Shown: positions 34,335 to 49,300 of the stretch, piece by piece
Position numbering within the stretch: the stretch's first letter is position 1
Layout of the letters: every line of letters starts with the position of its first letter
From: Sipunculus nudus
Taxonomy: Eukaryota; Annelida; Sipuncula; Golfingiida; Sipunculidae
Length of the DNA: 64,000 bases
NCBI GenBank assembly: GCA_026874595.1
Contig: CM049309.1
Coordinates: 24,925,033-24,989,032, forward strand
Reading direction: 5' to 3'
The notes under the pieces: model-generated
What the model saw: the letters and a program-made list of their open reading frames with translations, nothing else
Told to the model about the DNA's origin: nothing
The model's database searches: none
Made by a program: the position numbers and the translations under genes

Positions 34335-34392
34335 CATAGAGCAATGCGAAATTGTGTGTCAAAATACGTACTCGCCCCACACTTATGATAAG
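34243..34392 (+). CDS. TMEM59: TMEM59 coding exon 1
   Basis: 50 codons, signal peptide (MAAVKLCQLAWLGYVIALGA) and the first cysteine pair (EQCEIVCQ). Start chosen at ATG 34243 (AATATGG) because it gives a normal-length signal peptide. The frame is open upstream but has no earlier ATG before its stop. The donor AAG|GTGAGT is strong. Confidence 0.93.
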
Positions 34393-37300
34393 GTGAGTGG
34401 TGGCCATTTTTGTATAGTGTTGTTTACAAACAAATGCCTACGTTGTCAATTTCACATGACGTAGCTGTTAACATTAAACAGAGTTACATTGATCCCATCG
34501 TAAATATGGAGTAAAAGCGAAAATTCAGATGATGTTTATTAGCGGTATCAGATTTTCACGAGTTGACTGCAGGTTTAGCAAAATGATTTTGACAGTGAAA
34601 TGTCATAATAGGCAAGTTATCTGATTATGAAACGTCCCCTGTCGCCAGGCAATTTATACGGGTCAAAAACACTACTGCAGTTATATTGGTTTGGTTGACA
34701 GTGTGCGGGCTCGTTAGAAATTTTTTTTTCTGAAATTTGAATTGAGGAACCCAAACTTGGCTCTGTTATCAGAAAAGTAGAAATACAGGGGCATGTTAAG
34801 AATTCGGTCTTCGTTCTGGAACATGAAAATATAAACACGCCACTTCTCATTTCCTTATTATCTCCTCATAACGAAGTTGCAAAAGGGATATAGTAACGCC
34901 TCTGTTCGTGTGTCTGTCCATCTGTATGTCCGAAATTGCCTTTTGGATCAATTTCAAGCCAAACCTTTTGCCCAAAACCTTTTATCTCGCACATATGGCT
35001 TACCCACCCATGGATGAAGAAACCTATCGATTTTGAGGTCACAGGGTCAAAGGTCACGGCCACAACACCCACTTCTTTAAAAAAATATTGTGGACCCATT
35101 TTAAGCCAAACCGTTTGACCTAAACCTTTTATCTTGCACATATGGCTCACTCACAAATGGATGAAAAAAAACAATTGATTTTGAGGTCTTGTGGTCAAAG
35201 GTCACGGCCACAGCACCCACTTCTTGAAAAAGCTTTAGGACCCATTTTAAGCCAAACCGTTTGACCTAAACCTTTCATCTTGCACATATAGCTCACCCAC
35301 AAAATAATGAAGAAACCTGTTGATTTTGAGGTCATGGGGTCAAAGGTCACCAGACCTGGGAGCCAGCCGTTGCCCAGTTAATTGGCTGTTTGGAAGGAAA
35401 AATGGCTGGCTAGCCGGCTGAGCCGGCTAACGTCTAAGAACAATGATGATGGCTGAGTGGACAACCTTGTGGCTGGCTAGCCGGCTGAGCCATAAAGATG
35501 AGGCAAATATTTAATGGACAAAATGTTGTCTCAGTCTAATACAATTATACTTATATGAACAATAATATGTAACAAACTTAATGAATATTTAGACAAGGTA
35601 ATTACCCTTTGGATAAATTAATTTTTTCAATATCACGGCAGGCGTGTACAAGGATAGAGAGTGGTTACGTGAAGGATGTGGGGGGGGGGGAGGGGTCCCC
35701 CATTGTGTTTTTTTTTTTCCAGATCTGACATTATAGTGCTTTGGTGAATCTGAGCGTTTATTTGACCAGATAAAAATTGTTATGATTTTCCTCATTTCTT
35801 TTGACAGGCGTTGGGTACACATGAATTCTATGATCCCAACTGATAAAACGTTACATTGCTAAAAGCATTTAGGAAAATCGAAGGTTTCAATTCAGCTGTT
35901 GAGATATATAGATATCATTGTTTCAATCCGCTGAGCAACTGTTTTCGTGCGCTCACATGCATGACAAATCAACCGGATAATAGTTTTTCGTGTTCCGAAC
36001 TTAAAGTGTCTTGGCTTGACGTACTGTTTGCATGTTTTTATATGTTCCTTTATATGTTCATGCGGCAATATGTTTGTCAGTGGTTGAAGCAGCCGGTGTC
36101 TGCAGCTGTTTGACACTGATTTGGTCTCGCGTTTTAACTTCAAATTTCAGAACAGATCAGACTCGCTTAAAAATTTAGTTTCTGCTCAAGGATTTTCTGA
36201 CATTTATCCATCCTGGTGTTTATTCGCGAATGACATTTGTAGCATATCATTCCTGATTGCCGAAAACTGGAATGCCGACTACCACCTTGCCAATTCCTTT
36301 TTGCCGAAACGCCGGTTTGCCGACTGTGTCTGTTATACTGTAATACGAAGATGGTTTTGTGTATGTACACGGCATGTACCCTAAAATTACGTAGTTATGA
36401 GTGGTCGCTGGCTGCCAACATCGTTTCACGGTTATACGTACACTAAAATGGCTTATATTGGCTGGAAACAATGATAACAAAAAAGCATGCATATTTTTTC
36501 CATACATATAATAGCTTTTCTCTATGATTTTCGTTCTTTTAATCCTGAATGTTAACCGAGCAGTACATCATTTTTTTTTAAATATTGCACATTGACCTCA
36601 ATAACTTTAAATGACCAAGCATCATTATATGACTGAATGAACTTGGGAATGATCTGGATTCTTGCACTTTTTCTCTTCATTTCTGAGAAACCGGGGTTGG
36701 AGAAACGCGCCTGATCAAACGGGGAATATGCCAGTTATCCGGTCTGTAAAAAGGGGCTTGCGGGAACCTTGTTAACTGTCTAACATAATGACTTACAACT
36801 TCCACAAAATTAATCATGCATTACCATTGCGAAGCCATGCATGCAGCTCGGTGAAATCTGCACGAGACGGGTTCGTGTTAACATGTTACTGTTGTAACTA
36901 TTTACAAGCTGAATTGTGCAAGCGAATATCCTTTTTTTCATCAGCTTATGGGTGGCTGAGCCTGTGTTAAATAATTGGCGGTGGCTGGTGCAATTCGGCG
37001 GCTCAAGATAATTATCGGCGGCGGCTTGCTTATAAAATAAACGGCGGCGGCTGGCGCAACACAATGGCGGCTCCCAGGTCTAAAGGTCACGACCACAGCA
37101 CCCACTTCTTGAAAAAGCTTGTGAACCCATTTTAAGCCAACAGCGGATATACTAACTCCTGTGTTTGTGCATCCGTCTTCCTGTCTGTCTTCCCATCCGT
37201 CTCAGTATACCTTATTGATCAATTTAAAGCCAAATCATTTGATCTTAAGCTGTCTCCTTCACATATGCCTCAACCACCCATACACATAAAACTTATTAAG

Positions 37301-40300
37301 TTTGACATCAAAGCTCAACCTTCCCTCCTCATTTTAACACTTGCGTAATACACCCCTATATCATTATGCTCCCATGCAAGGGGATGCTCCGCCTTGCAGT
37401 GCCCTTGTTTTACCCAATGTTTCTCTGCAGATGTCTCTACACTCATTTCACCTACTTTAACATGAACTATCAGTGAAGATCAGAAGTTGCTTGATTTGGG
37501 AATCAAACCTACAACCTGTAAACCAGGAGCCCTACATGCTGCTGAGCTGTGAAGATGAGATACCAGTGGAGGCGATATTTATGTTATTTTAAGCGCTGAG
37601 TGAAGCGTCATCTATCGCGTAATTGGGAACCATATTGTATTTGAACAGCTGATTTAGCGTCAGATGGGGGCTGCTGCCCCATATCCCGGCTCATGCAGGG
37701 AACTCAGGTTCCCCAGACCCCTCCTCCTTTTTCAGCTGCAGCAACCTTTTTTAAAGGGTTTCTGACCAATTTTTATGAATTTTTACAGCTTGGACCTACC
37801 CTTTTTCCAGTCCTAAGGGCCTTGTTTCAGACTTTGTCACTTCTCCTCTCGAGTTGGACCCCTCCTTTTCCTAAATCCTGGATCTGCCCCTGCTCTTATA
37901 CAATAGATTCCAGGTCTGAGCAAAATGAAATACGGGAATTTCTTAGGAAAATATGATGTTTCGGCCTTTGTAAGGAAACAACACCCATTTTTACTGAGCA
38001 GACATGAAGGCCGAATTCTTAACCACTGCTAAAATGCAACATTTGGAAAATATGTTTTTTTCCCAAATTACCAAATGTGTATTATGTATAGTTATGAGTA
38101 CACCAGTACTATTGGTCAGCTAATATCCATCAGTCAGAGCCTCGCCATACCATGGTGTATGATGTATAGTTATTAGTACACCAGTACTATTGGTCAGCCA
38201 ATATCCATCAGTCAGAGCCTCACCATACCATGGTGTATGATGTATAGTTATTAGTACACCAGTACTATTAGTCAGCCAATATCCATCAGTCAGAGCCACA
38301 CCATACCATGGTGTATGATGTATAGTTATTTGTACACCAGTACTATTGGTCAGCCAATATCCATCAGTCAGAGCCTCACCATACCATGGTGTATGATGTA
38401 TAGTTATTAGTACACCAGTACTATTGATCAGCCAATATCCATCAGTCAGAGCAACACCATACCATGGTGTATGATGTATAGTTATTAGTACACCAGTACT
38501 ATTGATCAGCCAATATCCATCAGTCAGAGCCTCACCATACCATGGTGTATGATGTATAGTTATTAGTACACCAGTACTATTAGTCAGCCAATATCCATCA
38601 GTCAGAGCCTCACCATACCATGGTGTATGATGTATAGTTATTAGTACACCAGTACTATTGATCAGCCAATATCCATCAGTCAGAGCAACACCATACCATG
38701 GTGTATGATGTATAGTTATTAGTACACCAGTACTATTGATCAGCCAATATCCATCAGTCAGAGCCTCACCATACCATGGTGTATGATGTATAGTTATTAG
38801 TACACCAGTACTATTAGTCAGCCAATATCCATCAGTCAGAGCCTCACCATACCATGGTGTATGATGTATAGTTATTAGTACACCAGTACTATTGATCAGC
38901 CAATATCCATCAGTCAGAGCCTCACCATACCATGGTGTATGATGTATAGTTATTAGTACACCAGTACTATTGATCAGCCAATATCCATCAGTCAGAGCCT
39001 CACCATACCATGGTGTATAATGTATAGTTATTAGTACACCAGTACTATTGATCAGCCAATATCCATCAGTCAGAGCCTCACCATACCATGGTGTATGATG
39101 TATAGTTATTAGTACACCAGTACTATTAGTCAGCCAATATCCATCAGTCAGAGCCTCACCATACCATGGTGTATGATGTATAGTTATTAGTACACCAGTA
39201 CTATTGATCAGCCAATATCCATCAGTCAGAGCCTCACATTACCATGGTGTATGATGTATAGTTATTAGTACACCAGTACTATTGATCAGCCAATATCCAT
39301 CAGTCAGAGCCTCACCATACCATGGTGTATGATGTATAGTTATTAGTACACCAGTACTATTGATCAGCCAATATCCATCAGTCAGAGCCTCTCCATACCA
39401 TGGTGTATGATGTATAGTTATTAGTACACCAGTACTATTGATCAGCCAATATCCATCAGTCAGAGCCTCACCATACCATGGTGTATGATGTATAGTTATT
39501 AGTACACCAGTACTATTGATCAGCCAATATCCATCAGTCAGAGCCTCACCATACCATGGTGTATGATGTATAGTTATTAGTACACCAGTACTATTGATCA
39601 GCCAATATCCATCAGTCAGAGCCTCTCCATACCATGGTGTATGATGTATAGTTATTAGTACACCAGTACTATTGATCAGCCAATATCCATCAGTCAGAGC
39701 CTCACCATACCATGGTGTATGATGTATAGTTATTAGTACACCAGTACTATTGATCAGCCAATATCCATCAGTCAGAGCCTCACCATACCATGGTGTATGA
39801 TGTATAGTTATTAGTACACCAGTACTATTGATCAGCCAATATCCATCAGTCAGAGCCTCACCATACCATGATGTATGATGTATAGTTATTAGTACACCAG
39901 TACTATTGATCAGCCAATATCCATCAGTCAGAGCCTCACCATACCATGGTGTATGATGTATAGTTATTAGTACACCAGTACTATTGATCAGCCAATATCC
40001 ATCAGTCAGAGCCTCACCATACCATGGTGTATGATGTATTGTTATTAGTACACCAGTACTATTGATCAGCCAATATCCATCAGTCAGAGCCTCACCATAC
40101 CATGGTGTATGATGTATAGTTATTAGTACACCAGTACTATTGATCAGCCAATATCCATCAGTCAGAGCCTCACCATACCATGGTGTATGATGTATAGTTA
40201 TTAGTACACCAGTACTATTGATCAGCCAATATCCATCAGTCAGAGCCTCACCATACCATGGTGTATGATGTATAGTTATTAGTACACCAGTACTATTGAT

Positions 40301-43300
40301 CAGCCAATATCCATCAGTCAGAGCCTCGCCATACCATGGTGTATGATGTATAGTTATTAGTACACCAGTACTATTGATCAGCCAATATCCATCAGTCAGA
40401 GCCTCACCATACCATGGTGTATGATGTATAGTTATTAGTACACCAGTACTATTGATCAGCCAATATCCATCAGTCAGAGCCTCACCATACCATGGTGTAT
40501 GATGTATAGTTATTAGTACACCAGTACTATTGATCAGCCAATATCCATCAGTCAGAGCCTCACCATACCATGGTGTATGATGTATAGTTATTAGTACACC
40601 AGTACTATTGATCAGCCAATATCCATCAGTCAGAGCCTCACCATACCATGGTGTATGATGTATAGTTATTAGTACACCAGTACTATTGGTCAGCCAATAT
40701 CCATCAGTCAGAGCCTCACCATACCATGGTGTATGATGTATAGTTATTAGTACACCAGTACTATTGATCAGCCAATATCCATCAGTCAGAGCCTCACCAT
40801 ACCATGGTGTATGATGTATAGTTATTAGTACACCAGTACTATTAGTCAGCCAATATCCATCAGTCAGAGCCTCACCATACCATGGTGTATGATGTATAGT
40901 TATTAGTACACCAGTACTATTGATCAGCCAATATCCATCAGTCAGAGCCTCACCATACCATGGTGTATGATGTATAGTTATTAGTACACCAGTACTATTG
41001 ATCAGCCAATATCCATTAGTCAGAGCCTCACCATACCATGGTGTATGATGTATAGTTATTAGTACACCAGTACTATTGGTCAGCTAATATCCATCAGTCA
41101 GAGCCTCACCATACCATGGTGTATGATGTATAGTTATTAGTACACCAGTACTATTGATCAGCCAATATCCATCAGTCAGAGCCTCACCATACCATGGTGT
41201 ATGATGTATAGTTATTAGTACACCAGTACTATTGATCAGCCAATATCCATCAGTCAGAGCCTCACCATACCATGGTGTATGATGTATAGTTATTAGTACA
41301 CCAGTACTATTGGTCAGCTAATATCCATCAGTCAGAGCCTCACCATACCATGGTGTATGATGTATAGTTATTAGTACACCAGTACTATTGGTCAGCTAAT
41401 ATCCATCAGTCAGAGCCTCACCATACCATGGTGTATGATGTATAGTTATTAGTACACCAGTACTATTGATCAGCCAATATCCATCAGTCAGAGCCTCACC
41501 ATACCATGGTGTATGATGTATAGTTATTAGTACACCAGTACTATTGATCAGCCAATATCCATCAGTCAGAGCCTCACCATACCATGGTGTATGATGTATA
41601 GTTATTAGTACACCAGTACTATTGATCAGCCAATATCCATCAGTCAGAGCCTCACCATACCATGGTGTATGATGTATAGTTATTAGTACACCAGTACTAT
41701 TAGTTAGCCAATATCCATCAGTCAGAGCCTCACATTACCATGGTGTATGAAACAGTATGATGTATAGTTATTAGTACACCAGTACTATTGATCAGCCAAT
41801 ATCCATCAGTCAATGCAACACTGTACCATGGTGTATGATGTCTCAGACCTGGACCCCTACTTCTTCCGCACATATTTTAACTTCACATTCAAATTCAAGC
41901 ATAACACCAATGTGAAGTTACTGTGTTTTTGTATCTGTTATTTTATACAAATGTCTTCTTTTATATTCATATTTTTGTATTTGCATTTTATTTAATCTGA
42001 CCACATCATTTGAAGAATTATGATAATATATTGATAAAATGTTTATTCTTGTACCTAACATCCCTTGATATGCAGTTAATCAACAATTCCTTTGGGTGAT
42101 TATATTAGTACCAACTTTAAATCGCTTGGCTGTTCAGATATGGGGGTAAAATAAATGGAACACGAAACCTGTTGTATGCAAAAAGCTTTAATATTATTAA
42201 CATCAGTTTCAGGTCCCCAGTGATTTCTGGCACACTTCCTTAAATAAATCTCCTGTAGTATGTATTTTCATTTAAAAATAAATAATTATATGTAATGTGT
42301 GACAAAAATTCTAATTCTTTTCTCATAAATAAAAATATTAACGGTGGTAACTTGGGTTCGCCAAAATGAAACAGTCTTCAAATTTAAGGAGTGCCTAGGT
42401 GGAAGTCCAGCTTCCGGTAGCCTAGAGCGCTTGACAAGCATAAAAAATAATCAGTCATTCAGTGAATCGGACATTAACAAAGCTGCAAATTTTTATGACT
42501 TTGCTCTTTTCTTATATTTGTAACAGGGGAGTTTTTTATGTAAATCATGAAAAATGTGGAAATTAATTTTTGGAGTCCAGGATCCACAGGATCTTGGTTT
42601 TACAGCTCATTAGATGAATGCATGTATAAATAAATGTGGGAGTGTTTATTCTTCCTGAATACATTTACCTCAGCAGGCCTGGTGTATGAAGGCTTTACTC
42701 CAGAGTTTGAAATTAGGGTTAATATACAGATAATCTAAAGGGGAGAAAAGTCTTAATAAAAAGTAAGACAAAAGTAAGGTGAGATATTATATTACAATCT
42801 TTGATTGTGATTCTGTGAATTTAATTTATAATTATGATATTTTTTTTATTTACAGAAGGCATACATGTTTGCATATCAATACACAGTATCACACAAAAAT
42901 AACTATAATAAGAAAGCTTGTATTTCGATTTTAGATCAACAGTTAATTTAATCTACTGAAGCTTACCAATATATATCTGTTTTTAAGAAAAAATAAGTCT
43001 GGTGGGATTAAATTTGATACAGATAAAATCTGTACAAAATCTACAAACAATACATTTACTCAGTAATTTTTAATCTGTATTTTATAAAGATATTGGTCTT
43101 CAGTTTTTAAGTAGAGTTGAGATTTTTCATTTTCTATAGATCAATGTAATATATTATTGTCACTGTGACTTATTGTATCTGCCAAAACAAAATTTTGTTG
43201 ATACTATGTTTTTGACCGGGTTACCCTGCCGTGTTCGTTTCTGGAGAACTCATCCGAGACCATTGGACTGATTTTCCAAATTTGACCCAATTATTGAGTC

Positions 43301-46300
43301 ACATGTGAAATGGTGCCTAACCATTTGTGTTAACCTCTGACCTTTCCTCTCTGCAGTGCGTCCATCTGTGCGTCTGTGTTCACACATTAAACTACATTTC
43401 TTCAGACTCGTTTGACCAACCAGGCTGAAATTTTGCACCAGTTAATAGCTTTTAGGTAGCTTTATATCATAAACTGGTGGCGCCACCTGCAACCATTTTT
43501 GCACAGTGGCCATTTGTTCGTCTGCCTTGGGTTAAAATCACACATTTCTCTGCAGTTGTTGCACTTATTCACCTGAAATTTTGCTTGCGCATACATCCTG
43601 GATAGCTTTCTTGATTTTATGACAAGTGGCACCACGTACATTCATGTTAATGCTGCAGACATCCCTGCTTATATCTCTGGACAAGTTTGACATATCTTCA
43701 TGAAATTTTGCATGTATATAGATATCACTTAGCTCTGCATCATACTAAAAACTGGTGGTGCCACCTGCAACCTTTTTTGCACAGAGTCCATCTGTTTGTT
43801 TGGTTAAAATCACTCATATCTGTGCAGTGGTTGGACTTATTCACCTGAAATTTTGCACTATTCATCCTGGATAGCTTTCTTGATTGCCATCTACCTATTG
43901 TTGATCTACATATAGTTCATGCTGCAGACATCCATGCCAATATCTCCACAATGTTTGAAGTATCTTCCTGAAATTTTGCATGTGTTTAGATCTCACATAG
44001 CTGTTTTTCTGCTGTGGGATAAAATCACTCATATCTTGACAGTGGTTTGACTTATTTTCCTAAAATTTTGCATATGTATACATCTTGGATAGCTTGCTCA
44101 ATATTGTGGCAGGTGGCCTTTATTCACATTTATGCTGCAGACGTCCATGCTAATATCTCAGGACTGGTTTGACATATAGGCTTAAAATTCACATAAATTT
44201 TCAACATTCAATACCTCTTTGGTCACTATTGGGTATGTTTGTCACATGTTCTAATTTGAATAGGAATTCACTAATGAATAATCGCAAATTTGCTAGCCCA
44301 CATGGAACTGTTACGTAATGCTGACTTGCGAAATATTCAAGCAGCGCAGAATGTTTCCAGTGACTCCTTGGTTGTCATTGTCTTCCATTAACTAGTATAA
44401 AATGTGAAAACTGATCAAAATACAAATTTTGGTCCCATGATCGATTGATGTAACTTTTTTCCCTGACAACAAACTTGGATGTTAACTATGGTTTTGACTT
44501 CTCCCCCAATTATAACATGACATGGTTACAGTCTGTGGCCGGCAGCTGACATCGTACACCAGCTACATGGGTAACATGAATTCCTTTTGTTCATCTTAAG
44601 TCAACTTATGGTAACAAAATTTACAATGTATTGAGCCCTTTATTCCTTGTAAGATTTTTGGTTGCAAAGTTGTGAAAATTAACCTTGTTACTTCAGTGGC
44701 CCAGTCCATCTCATGATACTCCTGATAAGGTGCCGTGGTTACACTGTACTGATAAAAAAGCAGCTCTGAGTGGCAGTCTTTTCATTCTCATATAATTGCG
44801 TGCAGTCATATTTATGTATAAGCACATGTCCATTTAATAAAATGAGATCTTTAAAATAACTATGTTATCAAGTGTATAATATGTGTAAATTTGTATATGT
44901 ATAATTTATATGTTTGTCATCCATATGTTATCCAAGTTTATTAAGTTCCTCAATTTTCAGAACCTGCCTAAAGACAAATCCATGTATAAAATATCTGTAT
45001 TTTGATTTTGCTCTCAATAGGCATTTGTTATTATTCTAAACATTTTGATTTAAAAAATCTGATGAATATGTAAGCTTATAAATGCATTGTAGTCAGCCTT
45101 TAGAATGTATAAACAGAATTGGTAACAGGCTATGATTATTTCTGTATCTATGAATAGCTTGGCAAAATGCCAATTATTTTAGATTTGGCAACAGTCCAAG
45201 ATCTATTAGTGCAGTTCAGCAGTAGCCACACCTGGTATATCAGTGACAGGGAAGAGGAGGGCACCAACCTTGATCAGCTTGGCCAGGTCAGCCAAGTGCA
45301 CCTAACTCAAGAGAAGTTTTGGCATGTCCAAGAATCTGTGATGGCTTTATTTCTACAAAAGACTGGTGTTGCCACCTAAAATGATTTTTGCAGTGAATGT
45401 CCCTACTTAATTCTTGGGAAGGATTTGATACTGTGGTTGTCTTCTTATTTGGGGTGGTTTCAAATTCGCTATATTTGCAGTCGCTCTCTTACCGCAAAAT
45501 TTAAACCATGCAGTTTTGAATACAAATATACAAGACCATGATCATTAATTTCAGAAGCTGCCGATAGTTTGCGACAGTTGAGATTTATCTTCAGCTACGT
45601 AGTGATGTTTATCGAGCCTGGTGCATAATACGTTAAATGATTCAGGGAGAATGACAGGGCCCATTCAATATAATATCAGTTGGCTTAGATGCTAAAAACT
45701 GTGACCCTTTGCAAGTGCGTGCTAACGCCAGCATACGCGCCTGGCAGATTTTCCTGTCCCCCGGCACATGACTGGAAAGTGTCAGTACCCGCTGGGCAGT
45801 AATATTTAAAATTTACGTGTATGTGTGCCAAGTTAGATGACATCCAGTGCTGCTTAAAATGAATATTGTGTAGAAGTACTCTTTCACATTGTACCGTATT
45901 AAGTCATGTTAATGAATAAAATTTGTCACTAAAGTAGTGAATGTAGCGGCTAGGGTTTGCACCACCTTGTAACTGTTTAAAGGACTAATTCTCTGAAACC
46001 ATGACTCGTCAATGATGTATGATTGGCTAGTGATGACGTGAATTTTGAATATATTTGAAAGGTCACAGTTCATTTTGGGGCCAAAGTGCCGTAAAACAGT
46101 GGAATATCAGTTTTGCTTCAGATTCTAACTGTAAGAAACTGAATACGGTTCCTTCATCCACCTATATTGAAATAATTAGCAACATAAAAGGCACTCAAAT
46201 TAATCTTGGCACATCCCAGCCTTTGATACTGAAACAAGGGGGGCTCCCTACAGGCGTCCCTTGTTGGTTGAGCAGGTGATTACGACTTGACTTTTAATTG

Positions 46301-49300
46301 ACAGGAGTAAGATACCCTTATCAAGACAGTTTCACTAAACAAACTTAATATACAGCTTTGTAGTTACAGATTGGTTTCTCGACACACCTTAATAACATGT
46401 GAGTTGTTTTTAATGAGCCTCGGCCCTGAACTTATTACAGCCAGCAGGGTCAATGCTTCCCTCAGGCATCGGCTCAGCCGTCTGTGAATGTTCAAACATG
46501 TGATATCCAGACAGAGAAATAGTAGACCGAGATATTAGTGAAATCACCGGTTAATGAAATAACTTTTGATGATAAAATTTACTACTAGACTAATGATAGA
46601 GTGAATAAGGAACCCTGTGAAACCTTTAAAAATATTAAAACCGTGAAAATTCAGCCCTGCCGATATAAAGGCAACCACAGTATATATCAGCCCAAAAGTG
46701 TGCATATCTGTACATCTTGGATACCTTCATCATTTACAAGACTGGTAGCACTACCTACAATAGTTTTTGCACAGTCTGTGTCCCTGCCTATTTCTCAGGG
46801 GGGATTTGACATATCAGCCTGACATTTTTCATGCCCTTACATCTCGTTTAGCTTTGTTACATACTAGAGTGGTGGTGCCACCTTCAATAATTTTGCATTG
46901 AATGCATCTGTACTGGTAACCAGATTTGGGGTCAAATACAGTGTTACAAATACATATATGAAAGCTGGTCTCATCTAAATACAAATGTGAGTGAGTGAAG
47001 ATCAATATTAATACAAATACAGATCATCAAATACAAATACACAAATATAAGTTATGCAGAATATTTATTAATTTTCAGCACCATAAATATTCATGTCTAT
47101 TCGTGTACTACTTATGTATATTTAGATATCAGATTCCATCTTTCTTCTACAAAGTCACTACAAGAAACACTTGACGTGATGTTGTCATTTGGGTTGTTCA
47201 AAAGTTAGGTAGTAGTTAATTTTTTTAAATTATGGCAGATATTAATATGTATTTAAACAGTTTTTGATCAAATATTGAGATCAAATACAAATACAAATAT
47301 TATCATTATGCATGACAAAAATATAAATTTAAATACAAATACATACTTTGACTATTTAAATACAAATACATATTTGACCCCAATCCTGCTAATAACTCAA
47401 GAGAGGTTTGACGTATCTGCCTAAATTTTTTATGTCCATGCATACATGTTACATGGGGGTGGTGGTGTAATGGTTATGGTGCATATGGTGCAGGGCTCAT
47501 GATCGAGAGGTTTTGAGTTGGAAACCTGGTCAGACCCCCACCGTGCCAAGACCCTTAGGCAAGGTCCCAACTGCAAGAGTGCCTCTGTCCACCCAGCAGT
47601 AGAAATGGGTACCAGTAAATACTGGGAAGGTAACCTGCGATGTACTAGCGTCCCATCAAGGAGGAGTTCAACTCCTAAGTCTCTTCACGCTACCAAAACT
47701 GGGATAAGCTCCGGCCTGATGAGCCATTAGGCTCGGGTGTAAAAGCCCATACATGTTACATGGCTTCCTTTGGCACAAGACTGGTGGTGCCACCTACAAA
47801 AATTTTGTGTAGTGTACATCAATGCCAGTATCTCAGGAGTGATGTGTGAGTTATAGGTGCTTGTACTCAGGTTCAAAATATCTCAGAGTATTTGCTCTGT
47901 ACATATACATGTCATATATGTACTTGAAAAGTAATCTGGTACTTTTCAAATAATGGTCAAGTATGTTATCAGGGTGGGATTATACATAATGTTTATCTAA
48001 TTGCATAGGTTTGCCTTTTGCCTGTAGGCCTTATAACTTGATGGATTGATGGCTAATACTTTGAACAAAAGTTATCTGATTATATAAAGCCCTATTTGTT
48101 ATGTTTCTTCCTATTGGAATAATCCACATGTGCTGTTTTGTAATTTGCTTAATGTGAGCCCTAATGAGCTGTGTTTCTCCCCAGGTGTTTGATATGGGTT
48201 ACTGTATGCGAGGCTGTCGATTTTTCTCACTGATCCAGTTTGCTCATGAGGGAGCAGATCTGAATACTACACTGAATCAGTGTAAACTTGGTAAGTGTCA
48301 CAAATGTTGAAATAGTTGGAAGAAAAGGACATTATTTCTCATGCAATTTAAGAATTTATTTTGAAAAGTGTTAGTAATAAAAGCCTTTGAAAAGAGAGAA
48401 GTATTTAGTTTAGGTAGTAAATTTTCATTTTAATGTAAAGCAAAAGAGCCCCTGATTAATTTTAAATATATGATATATCAGTATTAAATGTATGTCATTT
48501 TAAATGTAACACAAGGCGTAAAGACTCCCTTATTTATTTTAAATATATGACGGGTCATATATCAATATGAAATGCACATCCTTATAATAGTAAAATAAAC
48601 TTGAAATGTGATTTGCAAGCCAAATGTTTGTCCAAAGAATTTTTATCCAGATTAAACTGGGTGCCTCGGAATTAAAGTTGTCCAAGTGGTGCATGTTATA
48701 TAGCTTTTCGAGTTAACTGAGATGACTTTGTACTTGATGAACTTTGCAGCTTGTGGAGAAGCGTACTCTCATGTGGATGACCGGGAAGCATGTTCAACCG
48801 GCTGTAAAAGTCAGCTTCCTCTCTCCCAGAAACGGCAGCAAATGGTATGTCCAGGGAATGGCAGGGATTGGTAATACTGTATGATCCCTGTGTTAATTCC
48901 AGGGATTAGTAATACTGTATGCTCCCTGTGTTAAGTCCAGGGATTAATAATACCGTATGATCCCTGTGTTAAGTCCAGGGATTAGTAATACTGTATGATC
49001 GCAGTGTGAAGTCCAGGGATTAGTAATACTGTATGATTGTTGTGTTAAGTTCAGGGATTTGTAATACTGTATGATCCCTGTGTGAAGTCCAGGGATTAGT
49101 AATACTGTATGATCCCTGTGTTAAGTCCAGGGATTAGTAATACTGTATGATCGCTGCGTAAGCTCAGGGATTAGTAATACTGTATGATCTTGTGTGAAGT
49201 CCAGGGATTAGTAATACTGTATGATCGCTGTGTTAAGTCCAGGGATTTGTTATACTGTATGATCCCTGTGTTAAGTCCAGAGATTTGTATCACTGTATGA

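Larger units (their letters stand above)
34393..48184 (+). other. TMEM59 intron 1 (13.8 kb)
   Basis: Contains a tandem-core element split by a hAT-like insertion, a MITE, a 78-bp satellite, a reversed family-2 element, a SINE and decayed cores. The stretch 41843-43170 is AT-rich without recognisable features; so is 44200-45160. A short frame at 46055-46279 (GHSSFWGQSAVKQWN) is not recognised. Confidence 0.9.

Noticed and set aside
38077-41842. CRISPR-like array (regular 78-bp repeats)
   Set aside because: Repeats are contiguous without unique spacers, and the sequence is an intron of an animal gene; it is a satellite.
47457-47530. Functional tRNA gene
   Set aside because: A and B boxes are present but the sequence does not fold as a full cloverleaf by eye, and it continues into a SINE body flanked by target duplications.
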